Shown here: positions 1 through 10,804 of the stretch, one piece after another
Layout of the letters: each line of letters begins with the position of its first letter
Position numbering within the stretch: position 1 is the stretch's first letter
Source of the DNA: Plotosus lineatus
Taxonomy: Eukaryota > Chordata > Actinopteri > Siluriformes > Plotosidae
Length of the DNA: 64,000 bases
Reading direction: 5' to 3'
Assembly: GCA_024760905.1 (NCBI GenBank)
Contig: CM045731.1
Coordinates: forward strand, 47,526,501 to 47,590,500
Translations under genes and position numbers: made by a program
The notes under the pieces: generated by a model
Databases searched by the model: none
Told to the model about the DNA's origin: nothing
The model's input: the letters and a program-made list of their open reading frames with translations, nothing else

Positions 1-661
1 CACACACACAGGATCTGAATTGATAATCACAAGTAGTCTTTTTAATTGGACACTGTAAAAAGGAAAATGATGAATAATAAACAAATTACATTCTTATGGG
101 TTTATCTGGGTTTTTCCTGTTTCTTTCACAGTTTAAACTAATAAAGATTTGACCAAATGGTTACCCTAAATTGGCCACAGGTGTGACTGTGAATGTGAAT
201 GCTTATTCATCAATGAGTCCAAGCTGTTCATCTTTCACCTGAAATCAGTTGGTATTGGCTCATTTTCAAACCACATTGAACAGGTAATATAGAAAATGAA
301 TGACTGCAGATGGACTGAATGGAAAAGGAAAACCAGTAATGTTGCTGTGTGATCGCTAGCAGCCAGAAGAGGGCGCCATTGCCACACAGTATACTGTGGT
401 ATACAGTAATCCTCAACAGTAAGGAGATGTTTTGGGTTCAGAGAGCTGATCTCTGAGATTATTACATCCACCATGGAGGTTATGGTTTCCTCAGTGTGGG
501 TTTGTTTACCTGTTTGTCTGTTAGCAACTTCCTGTCCACAGGTTTTGGTACTTCAGTCTGTTTCTATCTTTCTTTTTTAAACTATGGGTTGCTGATCACC
601 TGAGAATGTTCCCATTACCTTTTAGTAAGACTCCATGATCAAATGACATAATGACAATCAT
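1..661. other. AT-rich stretch, nothing recognised
   Basis: The left edge is ten bases of CA repeat. The rest is AT-rich sequence with only short open frames that resemble no known family. Around 150-200 there is a faint likeness to the middle of SINE-B, too weak to call. Confidence 0.5.
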
Positions 662-692
662 ATGTGTGCATGTGTGTGTGTGTGTGTGTGTG

Positions 693-779
<87 letters not shown>
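662..779. repeat. (TG)n-(TA)n microsatellite
   Basis: About 33 bp of alternating TG runs into about 84 bp of TA. It directly abuts a LINE 3' end on its right. Confidence 0.95.
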
Positions 780-781
<2 letters not shown>

Positions 782-871
782 TCTTCTTCTTTCCTTTCGG
801 CTGTTCCCTTCAGGGTCGCCACAGCAAATGATCTGCCTCCATCTCTCCCTATCCTCTGCATCTTCTACTCT

Positions 872-874
<3 letters not shown>
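780..874 (-). mobile_element. RTE-2 LINE, 3'-end fragment
   Basis: The first ~90 bp match, in reverse orientation, the last bases of the two long RTE-2 copies (30134-33043 and 53833-56972). Both the non-coding end (tttcctttcggctgttccc) and the codons just upstream of it are present. The copy is extremely 5'-truncated, as is common for LINEs. TA microsatellites lie on both sides, so no target duplication can be read. Confidence 0.85.

Positions 875-958
<84 letters not shown>
875..958. repeat. (TA)n microsatellite
   Basis: An uninterrupted run of about 42 TA units following the LINE fragment. Confidence 0.95.
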
Positions 959-960
<2 letters not shown>

Positions 961-961
<1 letters not shown>

Positions 962-1075
962 CCAATGGTCTGGTGAGCTGTTCAGGATGTACCCCCCTTC
1001 GCCTAGTGATTGCTGAGCTAGGCTGCAGCTACTGAATGACCCTAATAAAAGATAGAATGGTTTAAAAAATTACAT
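961..1075 (+). mobile_element. SINE-B, 3' portion
   Basis: Matches the 3' part of SINE-B (atggtctggtgagctgttca, then a gtacccc motif and the gctgagctaggct motif). The head is missing; the copy emerges from the TA array. Confidence 0.6.
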
Positions 1076-1411
1076 AATCTGGCAAAAGCCAAAATGCAAT
1101 ATGAATGAAGCCGGGGAGCGTCTATATATATATATTTATATATTTATATATTTATATATATTTATACATACTGTATATATTATTGAATTAGTCATATGGG
1201 ATTGATGGGCTTGTGAGAGGTTCACGCACCACCACGACCACCACCAACCACCACCATCATCATCATGGTATTATTAGTATTACTGCAATATTTATTATTT
1301 TTTAATAATATTGTCATTCTTAAAATTAGAATGCGTAATGCTGTTGTTGTTTTGTTATTATTGTTTTTATAGTATTAATAATAATAACAATAACAACTAC
1401 TATAGTCATTA
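1076..1411. other. AT-rich spacer
   Basis: TA/TTTA-rich sequence at 1120-1180, a short (ACC)n/(ATC)n tract near 1230-1266, then AT-rich DNA. No gene or element is recognised. Confidence 0.5.
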
Positions 1412-1574
1412 ATCATTCATTCATTCATTTTCTGAACCGCTTAATCCTAATTAGGGTTATGGGGAGGCTGGTGCCCATCTCAGCCGACTCTGGGCGACTA
1501 CAGAGAACACCCTGGACCACAGGGTAGAAACATGCTGTCGGTTATGTAGCTATTCTTGATGAAAATCAGCAATG

Positions 1575-1576
<2 letters not shown>
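1412..1576 (-). mobile_element. SINE-A (A2 tail), 5'-truncated
   Basis: In reverse orientation, this begins with the tail attcattttctgaaccgctt and continues into the SINE-A body up to the cagcaatg motif. The tRNA-like head is lost and the copy runs into an AAT repeat. Confidence 0.8.
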
Positions 1577-1616
<40 letters not shown>

Positions 1617-1633
1617 TATTATTATTATTATAT
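1577..1633. repeat. (AAT)n followed by (ATT)n
   Basis: A trinucleotide run that switches from AAT to ATT, so it is a self-complementary AT palindrome. Confidence 0.9.
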
Positions 1634-2221
1634 TATCTTCAGGAGAGAAATGAAAGGAGGTTAATGAGGTTTCCAGCTGCTATAATGTATATAAGAACTG
1701 GAACTATCCAGTTTAACATTGCATGTCACCTTAAAATAATAAAAATCATATTATATTTATGAATAAAATTATTGGAGCATTTCTGTGTGATAAAAGAAAC
1801 AAATCATTCTTGCGCGACATGCCAGAACCTTGTCCTGGTGCTATTAAATACGCACAAGTGACATTTTTCAGTTTTTCTCGCACATTAATGGCCGCATTGT
1901 GGACAGCAGTGCAAAGTAAAGACACAAGAAAAACGTTCAAATCTACAAAATGTCTCCCGGACTGCTTTTATATCAACAATGAATAAAGAAAGACGTGAAA
2001 ATATATTCTGGATGAATATATTACTGAAATGTAGAGCTAAAGCATCCTGAGGCGTTAGAAGCACTTTCGTGTGTCTTCTCTAAAAATATCGATGCATTCA
2101 AGGTCGGCCATTTCAAATATTATTATTATTATCCATCACAAATTTCGAGGTAGAGAGAGTTTATTAACAGCCAGCTAGCACTACGAGAAATAATCACTTT
2201 AAAGGTCTACATCTGTGTAAT
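1634..2221. other. No feature recognised
   Basis: Moderately AT-rich sequence with a short ATT run near 2117-2133. The open frame at 1759-1986 and its antisense partner show no domain or splice context. Confidence 0.5.
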
Positions 2222-2491
2222 TAAGGTGGGGTACAATATGAAATGCCCAGACGACCATTGCAGGACCAACATACACAACCATTCACATTCACATCTAGGG
2301 GCAGATACGAGCAGCCAATTACTCTAATGTGTGTGTGTGTTTGGGAGGAAACTGGAGGACCCAGAGGAAACCCACTCAGGATATGTATACTACATACAAG
2401 AATGCCCTTGATGAGTCCCAGACTCGAACGCAGGACTTTCTTGCTGTGAGGTGAACATGCAAACCACTCCATCTCCGTGCCGTCACCACTG
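2222..2491 (-). mobile_element. SINE-B
   Basis: Reverse-orientation SINE-B: gtggggtac tail motif, cattcacattcacatctagg core, a cttcttgctgtgaggtg-like motif (here one base different) and the tRNA-like head at the right. Diverged but nearly full length. Confidence 0.8.
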
Positions 2492-2563
2492 CAGTTGGAA
2501 AAGGACAGACATTTTGTCGTATGCCAGGAAAACAAATTAAAACAAACAAAACACTAAGTCATA

Positions 2564-2738
2564 TCATTTACAGCATGTGGCAGATGCCCTTATCATTGTA
2601 ACTTGAATATTTATACAACTGAGCAATTGAGGCTTGCTCACGGGCCCAACAGTGGCACCTTGGTGGTACTGGGGCTTGAACTCCAGTAACCCAGACCATT
2701 AATAACCCAAAGCCTTCACCTCTGTGCTACCACTGCCC
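2564..2738 (-). mobile_element. SINE-D
   Basis: In reverse orientation: a tail with catttacagcatgtggcaga, then tgagcaattgaggcttgctc, then a tRNA-like head ending in a ctaccactgccc motif. The copy at 22600-22758 has the same order on the plus strand. The tail resembles the widespread fish type that reads ctctggat...gcagatgcc, which is shared with L2-group LINEs; the family link is from general knowledge. Confidence 0.7.
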
Positions 2739-2774
2739 TTTATCCAGATATTATTATTATTATCACTATTATCA

Positions 2775-3130
2775 ATTCATTCATTTTCTAAGCCTCATAA
2801 TCCTCATTATGGTTATGTGGAGGCTGGCGTTCATCTCAGCTGACTCTAGGCATGGGTGGGGTACACCCTAGACAGTTTACCAGGCCATCGCAGGGCCAAA
2901 ACTTACACAACCATTTAGACACACACTTACAATTATGGGATATTTATAACAGCCAGTTAGCCTACTGTGCATGTTTTAGGATGGTAGGAGGAAATTCGAG
3001 TACCTAGAGGAAACCCACCACAACATGGCGGCAACATGCAGGCTTCACACAGAAACGCCGAGCTGGGAATCAAACCCATGCCTTCTTGCTGTGAGGTGGA
3101 TGTGAGGTGGATGTGCTAACCAAAACACCA
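2775..3130 (-). mobile_element. SINE-B with small tandem duplication
   Basis: A nearly complete reverse-orientation SINE-B, from the attcattttctaa tail to the head. An 11-bp unit (gtgaggtggat) near the head is present twice in tandem at about 3092-3113. Confidence 0.85.
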
Positions 3131-3132
3131 TT

Positions 3133-3221
3133 AATACTACTACTACTACTACTATTACTACTACTACTACTACTACTACTAATAATAATAATAATAATAA
3201 AAAAAATAATAATAATAATAT
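3133..3221. repeat. (ACT)n-(AAT)n microsatellite
   Basis: Compound trinucleotide array immediately right of SINE-B; open frames across it are poly-Leu or poly-Ile artefacts. Confidence 0.95.
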
Positions 3222-3644
3222 TGGACACAGTAAACTTAATTTTTTTTCATCTTACAATCAACAGTACACAGTCTTTTCCAAAGATTCTGACAATCTTTAC
3301 TAATCTCTCCAAATACATGAACAATCCAGAATATACTAGTAAATCTGATGGGTGGGACAAAGGACCCTAAACTTGGCATCGCAGCAGGTTGATGGTTGTA
3401 CATGTATGTCAGGTTCTCATGGGACTTTATAGAAAACAGATTTGACTTTCAGAGAAGCCAATACATCAGCGATCAAAAAGAGCATGAAATCACTTGGTAC
3501 AGCCATTCAAGCAGACTTCTAAATGACAACATTGATAAATGTGCTTCATCTTCAAAACAATGCACACAAAAATATAGCACTGGTTTTGCCTTTAGAAGAT
3601 AAACATCAAAATGTTAAAACCAAAACAACTCCAATATACAGTAC
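3222..3644. other. No feature recognised
   Basis: Single-copy-looking sequence just downstream (in minus-strand sense) of the candidate exon at 3645-3752. If that exon is real, this is intron. Confidence 0.4.
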
Positions 3645-3752
3645 CTTGGGGTAGATCCAGGACCACTATTCGTCCAAAATATTTTTCCCTTGGATCATGT
3701 TTTGATGATGGTAGGTCCTGGGAAGGCAACATCATCCACGGTTTTCCACAGT
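3645..3752 (-). CDS. Candidate internal coding exon of an unidentified host gene
   Basis: Read on the minus strand, an acceptor ttttttactcctcacag is followed by 108 open bases and a donor CCCAAG|gtactg. The exon is 108 bp (36 codons) with phase 1 at both ends, so skipping it would keep frame. The 35 whole codons give a peptide that starts CGKPWMMLPSQ, contains KHDPREKYFG and ends RIVVLDLPQ. The residue mix looks like a folded protein rather than chance translation; the other two frames contain stops. I do not recognise the family. The CG-x-P start could suit an extracellular module, but that is a guess. Flanking exons were not found, so the gene either extends outside the window or has introns longer than I can bridge. 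An old pseudo-exon or a chance splice-site pair is the alternative. Confidence 0.5.
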
Positions 3753-3873
3753 CTGTGAGGAGTAAAAAATGTTACCTTCACAAAACATATGCAATGTAAT
3801 ATCAATTAGAAATGGTGCTAAATATAGGTTTAGACACTCTCTAGTGTTTTTAGACACTAAAGGTGTAGTTCCA

Positions 3874-4200
3874 GGGCAGTGGTGGCCTAGTGGTATAGGT
3901 GCTGGATCATTGATCCCATGGTTGGGGGTTCACCCCCACTCACCACAGGTTGTCACTGTGCCCCCCAGTGCAGCTAATTGGCCATGTCTCTCATTGTCTA
4001 TGGCGTGAGGTTCATGAAAAGAACCATTGCGGACTTACCGACAAGAGTAGCTGCAAAGCCGTTAGCGTGTTTCCACCCTGCGATGGCTTGGCAAACTGTC
4101 CAGGGTGTAATCTGCCCTCGCCCAGAGTTGGCTGGGATGGGCGCCAGCCTCCCCACGACCCTAATTAGGATTAAGCGGTTACAGAAAGTGAATTGAACTG
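3874..4200 (+). mobile_element. SINE-A (A2 tail), full length with target duplication
   Basis: Starts gggcagtggtggcctagtgg (A-box-like), then the body, and ends with the shared tail attaggattaagcggtt. It is flanked by a direct repeat: aggtgtagttcca at 3861-3873 and aggtggagttcca at 4201-4213 (12 of 13 identical), which marks retroposition. Confidence 0.92.
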
Positions 4201-4213
4201 AGGTGGAGTTCCA

Positions 4214-5011
4214 ATAGATATCTCGACTGAGTGGTGGCTGAGGCTGGTGTTATAAGACGGCTATGGCTTCTTTAAGGGCTGAATCAACTTCAACTCTGGG
4301 GGAAATAAAATAAATTAATTAATTAATTTCCCCCATGTTTCCTGTTAATATTCTGAAGTGAAAAAAGGAAAGTGTAACACTGAATAGTCTTCTCACCATC
4401 TTTGTGTCATGTGTCTATTTAGTTTAGTTGTCCATTTAACGAGTTCATGTTCTGTGTTCCTGTTCATGTTTGGTGGTGGTTTTCTCAGCAAAAATTTGCC
4501 AACTTGAGTTAGACTGTTTTTTTTAATTCTATGTAAGTCTGAGCAGTGGTGTATGAGCCTGATTTTTTGGGTTTGAGTTTTGTTATTAATAATAAAACTG
4601 CTCTTTCTTTATTTATTTTCATTACTGCCCATCCTCATGCAAGTCAGTGATATATAACAGCCAATCAGCATCAGCTATGTGATGCAGCAATCTTATTGAG
4701 TTTCCTGTGGCATGGTCATCCAAATAATGTTCCATGCCTATCAAGCTCCACTCTGAGTGTGTTGCCTCAGGATGACAGAAAATGTAAACAAACAATAACT
4801 AAGTGGATAAATAACAGCAGATGCACATAAACTGACAGTAAACAATAGTCTCTGCTGGGATGATTTGATTTTCCCAAAAATACTGTCAGTGCATCATGTT
4901 ATACTTCAGTAAGTGACTTTTAAATGGAAGATAATTAAATAGGAATATATTACTGACTTTTGGATAATGATCTAGATTGTGTTTATTCTCTATTCTCTTT
5001 ATTACAATCTG

Positions 5012-5013
<2 letters not shown>
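4214..5013. other. No gene; AT-rich spacer
   Basis: Includes an (AATT)n tract near 4311-4330. Nothing else recognised on either strand. Confidence 0.5.

Positions 5014-5099
<86 letters not shown>
5014..5099. repeat. (TA)n microsatellite
   Basis: About 43 TA units followed by a short CA-rich stretch to 5116. Confidence 0.95.
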
Positions 5100-5106
<7 letters not shown>

Positions 5107-5153
5107 TACACACACGCAATCACATATATAATATGTATATATATATTTATGAG

Positions 5154-5480
5154 CTTTCCTTTCTGCATTTTCCCTTTATCAGGGGTCGCCACAGCGAATG
5201 ATTCGCACATTTGATACGTTGGATGCCCTTCCTGACAGCCCTTTAGTAAGGGACAGAAACACGCTGACAGCTTTGCAGCTACTCTTTACGAAAGTCAGCA
5301 ATGGTTCTTTTACATGAATCTCTCACCATAGACAGTGAGAGACATGGCCCGCCTTTTATAACCCAATTAGTTGCACTGGGGGGACAGTGTCAACCTTGTG
5401 GAGAGTGGAACTCGAACTCCCAACCTTAACCTTTCGGATCAGCGATCCAGCGCCCTATACTACCAGGCCACCACTGCCCC
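5154..5480 (-). mobile_element. SINE-A (A1 tail), near full length
   Basis: Reverse orientation. Left end carries the RTE-2-derived 3' tail (aggggtcgccacagcgaatg), then the RTE-2 5'-derived segment (ggatgcccttcctgacag), then the SINE-A body, and the tRNA-like head ends at ccaccactgcccc. Confidence 0.92.
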
Positions 5481-5583
5481 ATATACTAGTATGTATATAT
5501 ACATATATGACCACAGAAATCATTTCTGAATTACTATTCATAAGATAATGATAAGATACAAGAATGAGCTAATGCTGATTTTG

Positions 5584-5970
5584 AGCAGCACGTTGGTGTA
5601 GTGGTTAGCATGTCTGTCTCACTGCAATAAACTCTTGGTTTTGAGTCTTGCGTTCGGTTAGGGCGTTTCTGTGTGGAGTTTACATGTTTTCACTGCTTGC
5701 TTGGGTTACCTCTTAGTACTCTGGTTTCTGCCGACTGTCCAATGATATGCAAATTATGCTGATTTGCTGTTGTAAACTGCCCCGAGGTGTGAGTGTGTGT
5801 GTGTGTGTGTGTGGGTGTGTGTGTGTGTGTGTGTGTTGGTGTGTGTTGGACCTGCAATGGTCTACCCAGCTATTCAGGGTGTACCCTGCCTTTGCCCAGT
5901 GTCGGCTGAAATGCACCCAAGCCTCCTTGTGACTCTAATAAGGTTAAGTGGTTCGACAAATGAGTGAGTG
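5584..5970 (+). mobile_element. SINE-B with expanded internal (GT)n
   Basis: Head with ttggtgtagtggttagcatg, core, an internal GT run at about 5789-5845 that grew from the gtgtgagtgtgaatg part of the element, and the tail ending in a gttaagtggtt motif. Confidence 0.88.
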
Positions 5971-5990
5971 AGAATGAGTATAATTAAACT

Positions 5991-6309
5991 GAGGTGGCAT
6001 GTTGGTGTAAACATTGGCATAACTGCCCAATAGTAAAAAGGCTCTGGGTTCCATTCCTAGGTTTTCACGTTCTTCCTGTGCTTACTTGGGTTTCCTCAGG
6101 GTACGCAGGTTTTCACTGATAGTATAAAGACCTCTAAATTAGGCAAATTAGCTGTTCCAAATTGCTCTTAAGTGTGAGTGTGAATGTGAATGCTTGTGTG
6201 TATGTGTATTAGCCGTGTATCACATCATCGCCAGGTGTCAGCTCACAAGTTCTACTACCTACCTGCAACCTGAGTGAGAGTACAAGGTTTGGCGAGTGAG
6301 TGAGTGTGC
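5991..6309 (+). mobile_element. SINE-B, diverged tandem neighbour
   Basis: A second SINE-B in the same orientation as the one 20 bp upstream, with head, core (ttcttcctgtgcttacttgg) and degraded tail. The head is more diverged than that of its neighbour, so this is probably a separate insertion and not a duplication. Confidence 0.75.
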
Positions 6310-6873
6310 GTAATAATTAAACGTTTTCACTTGCATAAAAGTCATTAAAATTAAATTTCACTTTGATTTTTTAAAAATATTCTTAGCCTGATCCCTGACA
6401 TATTGCTCTTACTGTGTACATTATCTGGCGTGCAGCAGATGGGAAAGAAGATTTAATCAACGGATTGTCAAACAGCTATTTCAAAAGAGCAGTAAGGCTC
6501 CCCACAGGACTGTTTTTAAGCATCTATTAAAGTCCCTGTCGTTTTTAACTTTCCATAATTTCTCAACATCCCATAAACAGATGTTATTCAATGTTAACAT
6601 TATTAGTTAAACAGGCCTGTTTGCCCAGTGTTTATGGAAAAAGAGTCCTACGACCGAGCTTGTTTGAACTCGCTGTCCCACATCACAAATACAACAAGAG
6701 ATTAAAAAAAGTTCTTTATCTGTAATGCGTAAGATAAATAAAGCACTTGAGAATCAGGATGAAAAAAGCAAGACCACATGTAGAACTGCTGTCCGCCATT
6801 TTTGATTTCCATCTTGTGTCTGAATGCTAGGACCATGCAGATTGAATCTTTTTAAATTTGCACTACATCATTT

Positions 6874-6915
<42 letters not shown>

Positions 6916-7210
6916 TGGGGGACAAAACAATGCATGCCATCAATGGTTTGAGTTTAACAAGCGGGCTTGGAGATTTAGGATTTGCAATTGTACTTGGCAG
7001 GCTGATATGTTTATGACGAATGGAGACACGGGAAAAAGGATGTTCTGAAGTTGTTTTAATGTTTGCTCGAAGCTGCATGACAAATTATACACACGTGTAG
7101 CATACGAATTCCTGCAGTCAGCAGCTGCCATCATTGCATCAGATAAAACAGGCGGTGTCTGGGAAACATCAGATGCCTCTGACCCTGTCTACATAATTGC
7201 ACAAAGAGAC

Positions 7211-7212
<2 letters not shown>
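6310..7212. other. Element-poor stretch
   Basis: No mobile element is recognised apart from a GA microsatellite. The sequence at about 6395-6800 has balanced composition and no long open frame; it may be ordinary intron or intergenic DNA. Confidence 0.45.
6876..6916. repeat. (GA)n microsatellite
   Basis: About 20 GA units with one interruption. Confidence 0.95.

Positions 7213-7288
<76 letters not shown>
7213..7288. repeat. (CA)n microsatellite
   Basis: About 38 uninterrupted CA units. An A-rich tract follows at about 7456-7510. Confidence 0.97.
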
Positions 7289-7289
<1 letters not shown>

Positions 7290-7544
7290 TCTACTGCTTT
7301 CTTATACACACTCACACCCACGTGTATACAAAAATACACTTGGCAGATTGAGGTTGATTGTCCAGTCGAAGTCATACACATGATGTGATCTGTAGTGTTG
7401 GAACATACAGCACACCGAACACAAAGTAATTGCTTGCGACAACACGCAGAATTGCAAAAAAAAAAAAGAAAAAGAAAAAAAACCCACAAAACACGACATT
7501 GAAAAAAAATGTAAATCTACCAGCTGATTCATTATCAACAGCTG

Positions 7545-7728
7545 AGGTGTCAGACCCCAATTCTGGAGGCCCACATCACGCTTGCGCTCAGCATTCTAAC
7601 TCATTTAACACACCTGATTCAACACTTCAGAAAATCACAGAGAGCCTGGTGTGCTGAATGTGTGTTACAACAGGGAATAAATAAATCTCTAGAGCTTCAG
7701 ATCCAGAGGTCAGGAGTTCGTCACTGCT
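7545..7728. mobile_element. Possible small hAT-type element (degraded)
   Basis: Left end cagctgaggtgtcagacccc and right end ggagttcgtcactgctg form an imperfect inverted repeat of the type found in short fish hAT elements that begin with a gtcag...ctggagg motif. Flanking 8-bp direct repeats are not clear, so the call is tentative. Confidence 0.4.
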
Positions 7729-8074
7729 GATCTACAGTACGGGAATTGAGGGGGTGACTGGATTTGAGAACAACCAGAAACTTTGCTTATTGTATACATC
7801 AGTTTAATATTGAGGTAAACTTCAACCTCCTCAAAGCCCACAACATTAATGATGGTTTGTCCATAGATACAACTGGGCGCAGTCTCACCATTTACTGCAG
7901 ACTGTCAACAAAATTTACATTTTATAATCCTCATTAGAAAGTCCAAGCATTTAAAATTTAGTTTAATGTAATTATTTAGAAACAATTTAAAAAAATGTTG
8001 TTTAACTGAAACTTTTATTAATTTGCTGAGGTACTGTATTTAGGTACTTCTCACAGCTCTATTAGTATTACTCC
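7729..8074. other. No feature recognised
   Basis: AT-rich DNA leading into an AAT microsatellite at about 8075-8110. Confidence 0.5.
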
Positions 8075-8110
<36 letters not shown>

Positions 8111-8111
<1 letters not shown>

Positions 8112-8475
8112 GTGGTGGAACAGTGGCATGATGGTTAGCATGTCCACCTCTCTGCAAGAAGGTCCAGGGTTGACGTCCTGATCTTGGCGAGGGTATTTCT
8201 GTGTGGAGTTTGAATGCTATGCCTGTGTTTGCATGTGTTTCCTCTGGGTACTCTGGGTTTTGCCTAAAGTCAAGACATGCACATTAGGTTTATTGACTGT
8301 TCCAAATTTCCCCAAAGTCTGAGTGTGAGTGTGGATGTAAATGTCTGTATGTGTTTGCATTGTGATAGTAAGGCAGGGTGTCCAGGGGTACCCCCACCTT
8401 CACACATTGTTGGCTGAAATAGGCTACTGCCTCCCTACATGCCTAACAGTAGGATCAAGTGGCTCTGCAAATGAG
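8111..8475 (+). mobile_element. SINE-B between trinucleotide repeats
   Basis: Complete but diverged SINE-B (gcatgatggttagcatgtcc head, gtgtggagtttgaatgctat core, tail aggatcaagtggct). AAT repeats abut the left side and GAT repeats the right side. Confidence 0.85.
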
Positions 8476-8515
<40 letters not shown>

Positions 8516-8528
8516 AATAATGATGATG

Positions 8529-8581
<53 letters not shown>
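8476..8581. repeat. (GAT)n-(AAT)n microsatellite
   Basis: Compound array apparently grown from the SINE-B tail (gagtgatgatgatg). Frames across it read as poly-Met or poly-Ile. Confidence 0.92.
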
Positions 8582-8585
8582 TATC

Positions 8586-8659
8586 CATTCCATTCATTTT
8601 CTGAACCTCTTAATCCTAATTAGGGTTGCAGGGAGACTGGCGCCCATCTCAGAATAGTA

Positions 8660-8697
<38 letters not shown>
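8586..8697 (-). mobile_element. SINE A2/B tail fragment plus (AAT)n
   Basis: An attcattttctgaacctctt stretch followed by taatcctaattagggt and a gcgcccatctcag-like motif is the reverse-orientation shared tail of SINE-A2/SINE-B. It is cut at 8653 by an AAT array that runs to about 8697. Confidence 0.75.
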
Positions 8698-8698
<1 letters not shown>

Positions 8699-9020
8699 GT
8701 GACGCAGTAATGTGTTTGTCCACCTGACTACAAGAAAGTTCTAGGTTGGAGTCTTGGGCTTGACCAAGGTGATGTTCTGCCTGTTCCTCTTGCATGGGCT
8801 TTCTAGAAGTACTCTGTTTTTTGTCCCACAGTCCACTCATGCACAAAATTTCTCCATTGGTGTGGATGGTCAGGGCGTGATCCCTAATTATGGGCAAGGG
8901 TGGGGTACACTTTGGACAGCTTGGTAGGCCATTGCAGGCCTTGTCGCAGACTTGGCTGAAGTAGGCTCCAGCTTCCAGCTACCCCAGTAGGATCACGCAG
9001 TTGAATAAATGAATGAATAA
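8698..9020 (+). mobile_element. SINE-B, degraded
   Basis: Head-like start, core resemblance (a catgggctttctagaagtac motif) and a tail ending taggatcacgcagttgaata. More diverged than its neighbours. Confidence 0.65.
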
Positions 9021-10786
9021 ATAATATAAACAATAATTTTGTCATAAGAAGAGGGGTGAAAGCATTGAAAGGATGTGACCTGACCACCGACAGGTAAAGT
9101 GAATGACTAATTATTTCAGTACAGTGTGTCAGAAACTCAAGCCTTTGCCCAAGTGGACAGAAACCGGAGGAAGGAAAGGTACCCATCTGTTACTTTAGAT
9201 TTTCCTTGTTCTTGTCCAATTTACTCCAATTGATAATCAAAAACTTAGTAAGGATAAAAGAAAACTATCACAGCGGATGAGAAGAAGCAATTATCCTTTA
9301 TTTTCCAGTCATACAGAAATCAGATATCCAACAGTGTGCCAAGCAGACTGCCAATCCTGCCGACGGTCTTAGTCAGTCTGAAAAAGCATCAAAATTCCAC
9401 TGTGTATATATCTCAGCTTGTCTCCTGTACTTGCACCCCCCCTAGGAGTTATATATGGTATATTAGGCAGAAAGTGAAGAGTCAGATCTCAAAGTTGATG
9501 TGGAAGAAGGAAAAGCAAACATGCTGTAAGGAGCCAAATAACTTCAGCAAGGGCTTGGTCTTGTGGGTTGTTCACCGGGTTCACCTTGGTATGCGACCAA
9601 CAGTATGTTACACAAGAACCTTTGTAGGTTTGCAGAAATCTTTTGGGGTGAAAATCTGTATTGAAATTATTTTCTATTAATGGAGGGAATGATTGCATAT
9701 TCAGCTCTACTGTAATATCATTCAGGGACTGGCTACTGGCAACCCATGGTTCAGATGAGGATACAGAAAATGATTTGAGTGGAAGAGCCAAGCTGTAATA
9801 TAGCAGCTCAGCATATTGCAAAAAATAAAATAAAATAAAAAATAAAAAGTATTCTCTTTTCTCTGATTAGTGAAGTGATGACATGTCTATAATGATGAAA
9901 ACAGAATGTTTATAGATGATTGGACAGAGACCTCTATGTGTTTATTCTCCTTGCTTCAAGTTCAAAAAACATCTGCTCCGAGTCCAGCGTGAATCAAAAC
10001 ACAGCATCAAATCACACAGTCTCATTTATTTTTTATTTATTATACATTTATTATTTAATGAATCTTTAAAGGGTTAGTTGCTTATCTGGACATTTGACAG
10101 TCAGGCATTTATTAAGTGTTTGTGTTTCTTCTTCCTTTTTATCTTCCACACTAAACCATATCCAAGCAATATCTGGAAAAAGACTTTGTCAATTCTCATC
10201 AAACTTTCCATACGTGCTCCTTTGGGGTTTGACGGAAGCTTACTGTTTTTCAGAATGTTATTTTAAGATTTCATGGATTTATCTGTGTTGATGCCTCAGA
10301 GGATGCTACATCCATCCTTCAATCTACACCCAATGTTGATGAACTGTACCATGTGCGTTTTAAGCCTGTGGTGGTGGAAGTGACACACACACTGTATATT
10401 CTTTCTGTGTGATATGCTGGCATCTGACTCAGCAAAAGTTATTGGATCCATATGCATCTCCTATGACATCATTATTTATTGAATGAAGGATTGTAACTGT
10501 TGGAAGAATAAAGAAGATTGGGATGGACTGCTGTAGTAAATTAATGAAGTATAGAAATAAAAAATAATTGGCAAACGTCTCAGACTCCTTCCCGCACCTC
10601 TTAGTTAATATTTCATGGCAAGACAATAATATCAGGAGTATATAATTGCAAATAGGGATGATTACTCTGTGCCTGTTTTGTGTGTGATGTCATTTTTTAG
10701 AGCTATATGTGTTATATGTTATAAAATGATAACCATTCAGATATTTAAAGAGCACCGGTATTGGTCATGATCACACCCTAATTTGT
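9021..10786. other. Element-poor stretch
   Basis: No mobile element recognised. The longest open frames (9336-9680 plus and 9489-9821 minus) overlap each other and show no domain. A 42-codon open stretch after a pyrimidine-rich tttttcag near 10250 looks weakly exon-like but lacks a good donor. Confidence 0.4.
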
Positions 10787-10804
10787 ACTTAATACAGTGC
10801 TTCT

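Noticed and set aside
596..1016. Open frames of 104-121 codons on both strands (Tyr-Ile repeats)
   Set aside because: They translate TA and TG microsatellites and a LINE stub; not genes.
8475..8657. Open frame of poly-Met/poly-Ile
   Set aside because: Translation of GAT and AAT arrays.
9336..9821. Overlapping 114- and 110-codon frames on opposite strands
   Set aside because: No domain, no splice signals, and mutual antisense overlap.
10246..10434. Frame after tttttcag with SEDATSILQSTPNVDELYHV as a host exon
   Set aside because: The acceptor is fair, but no good donor follows before the stop and the length is within chance for this composition.
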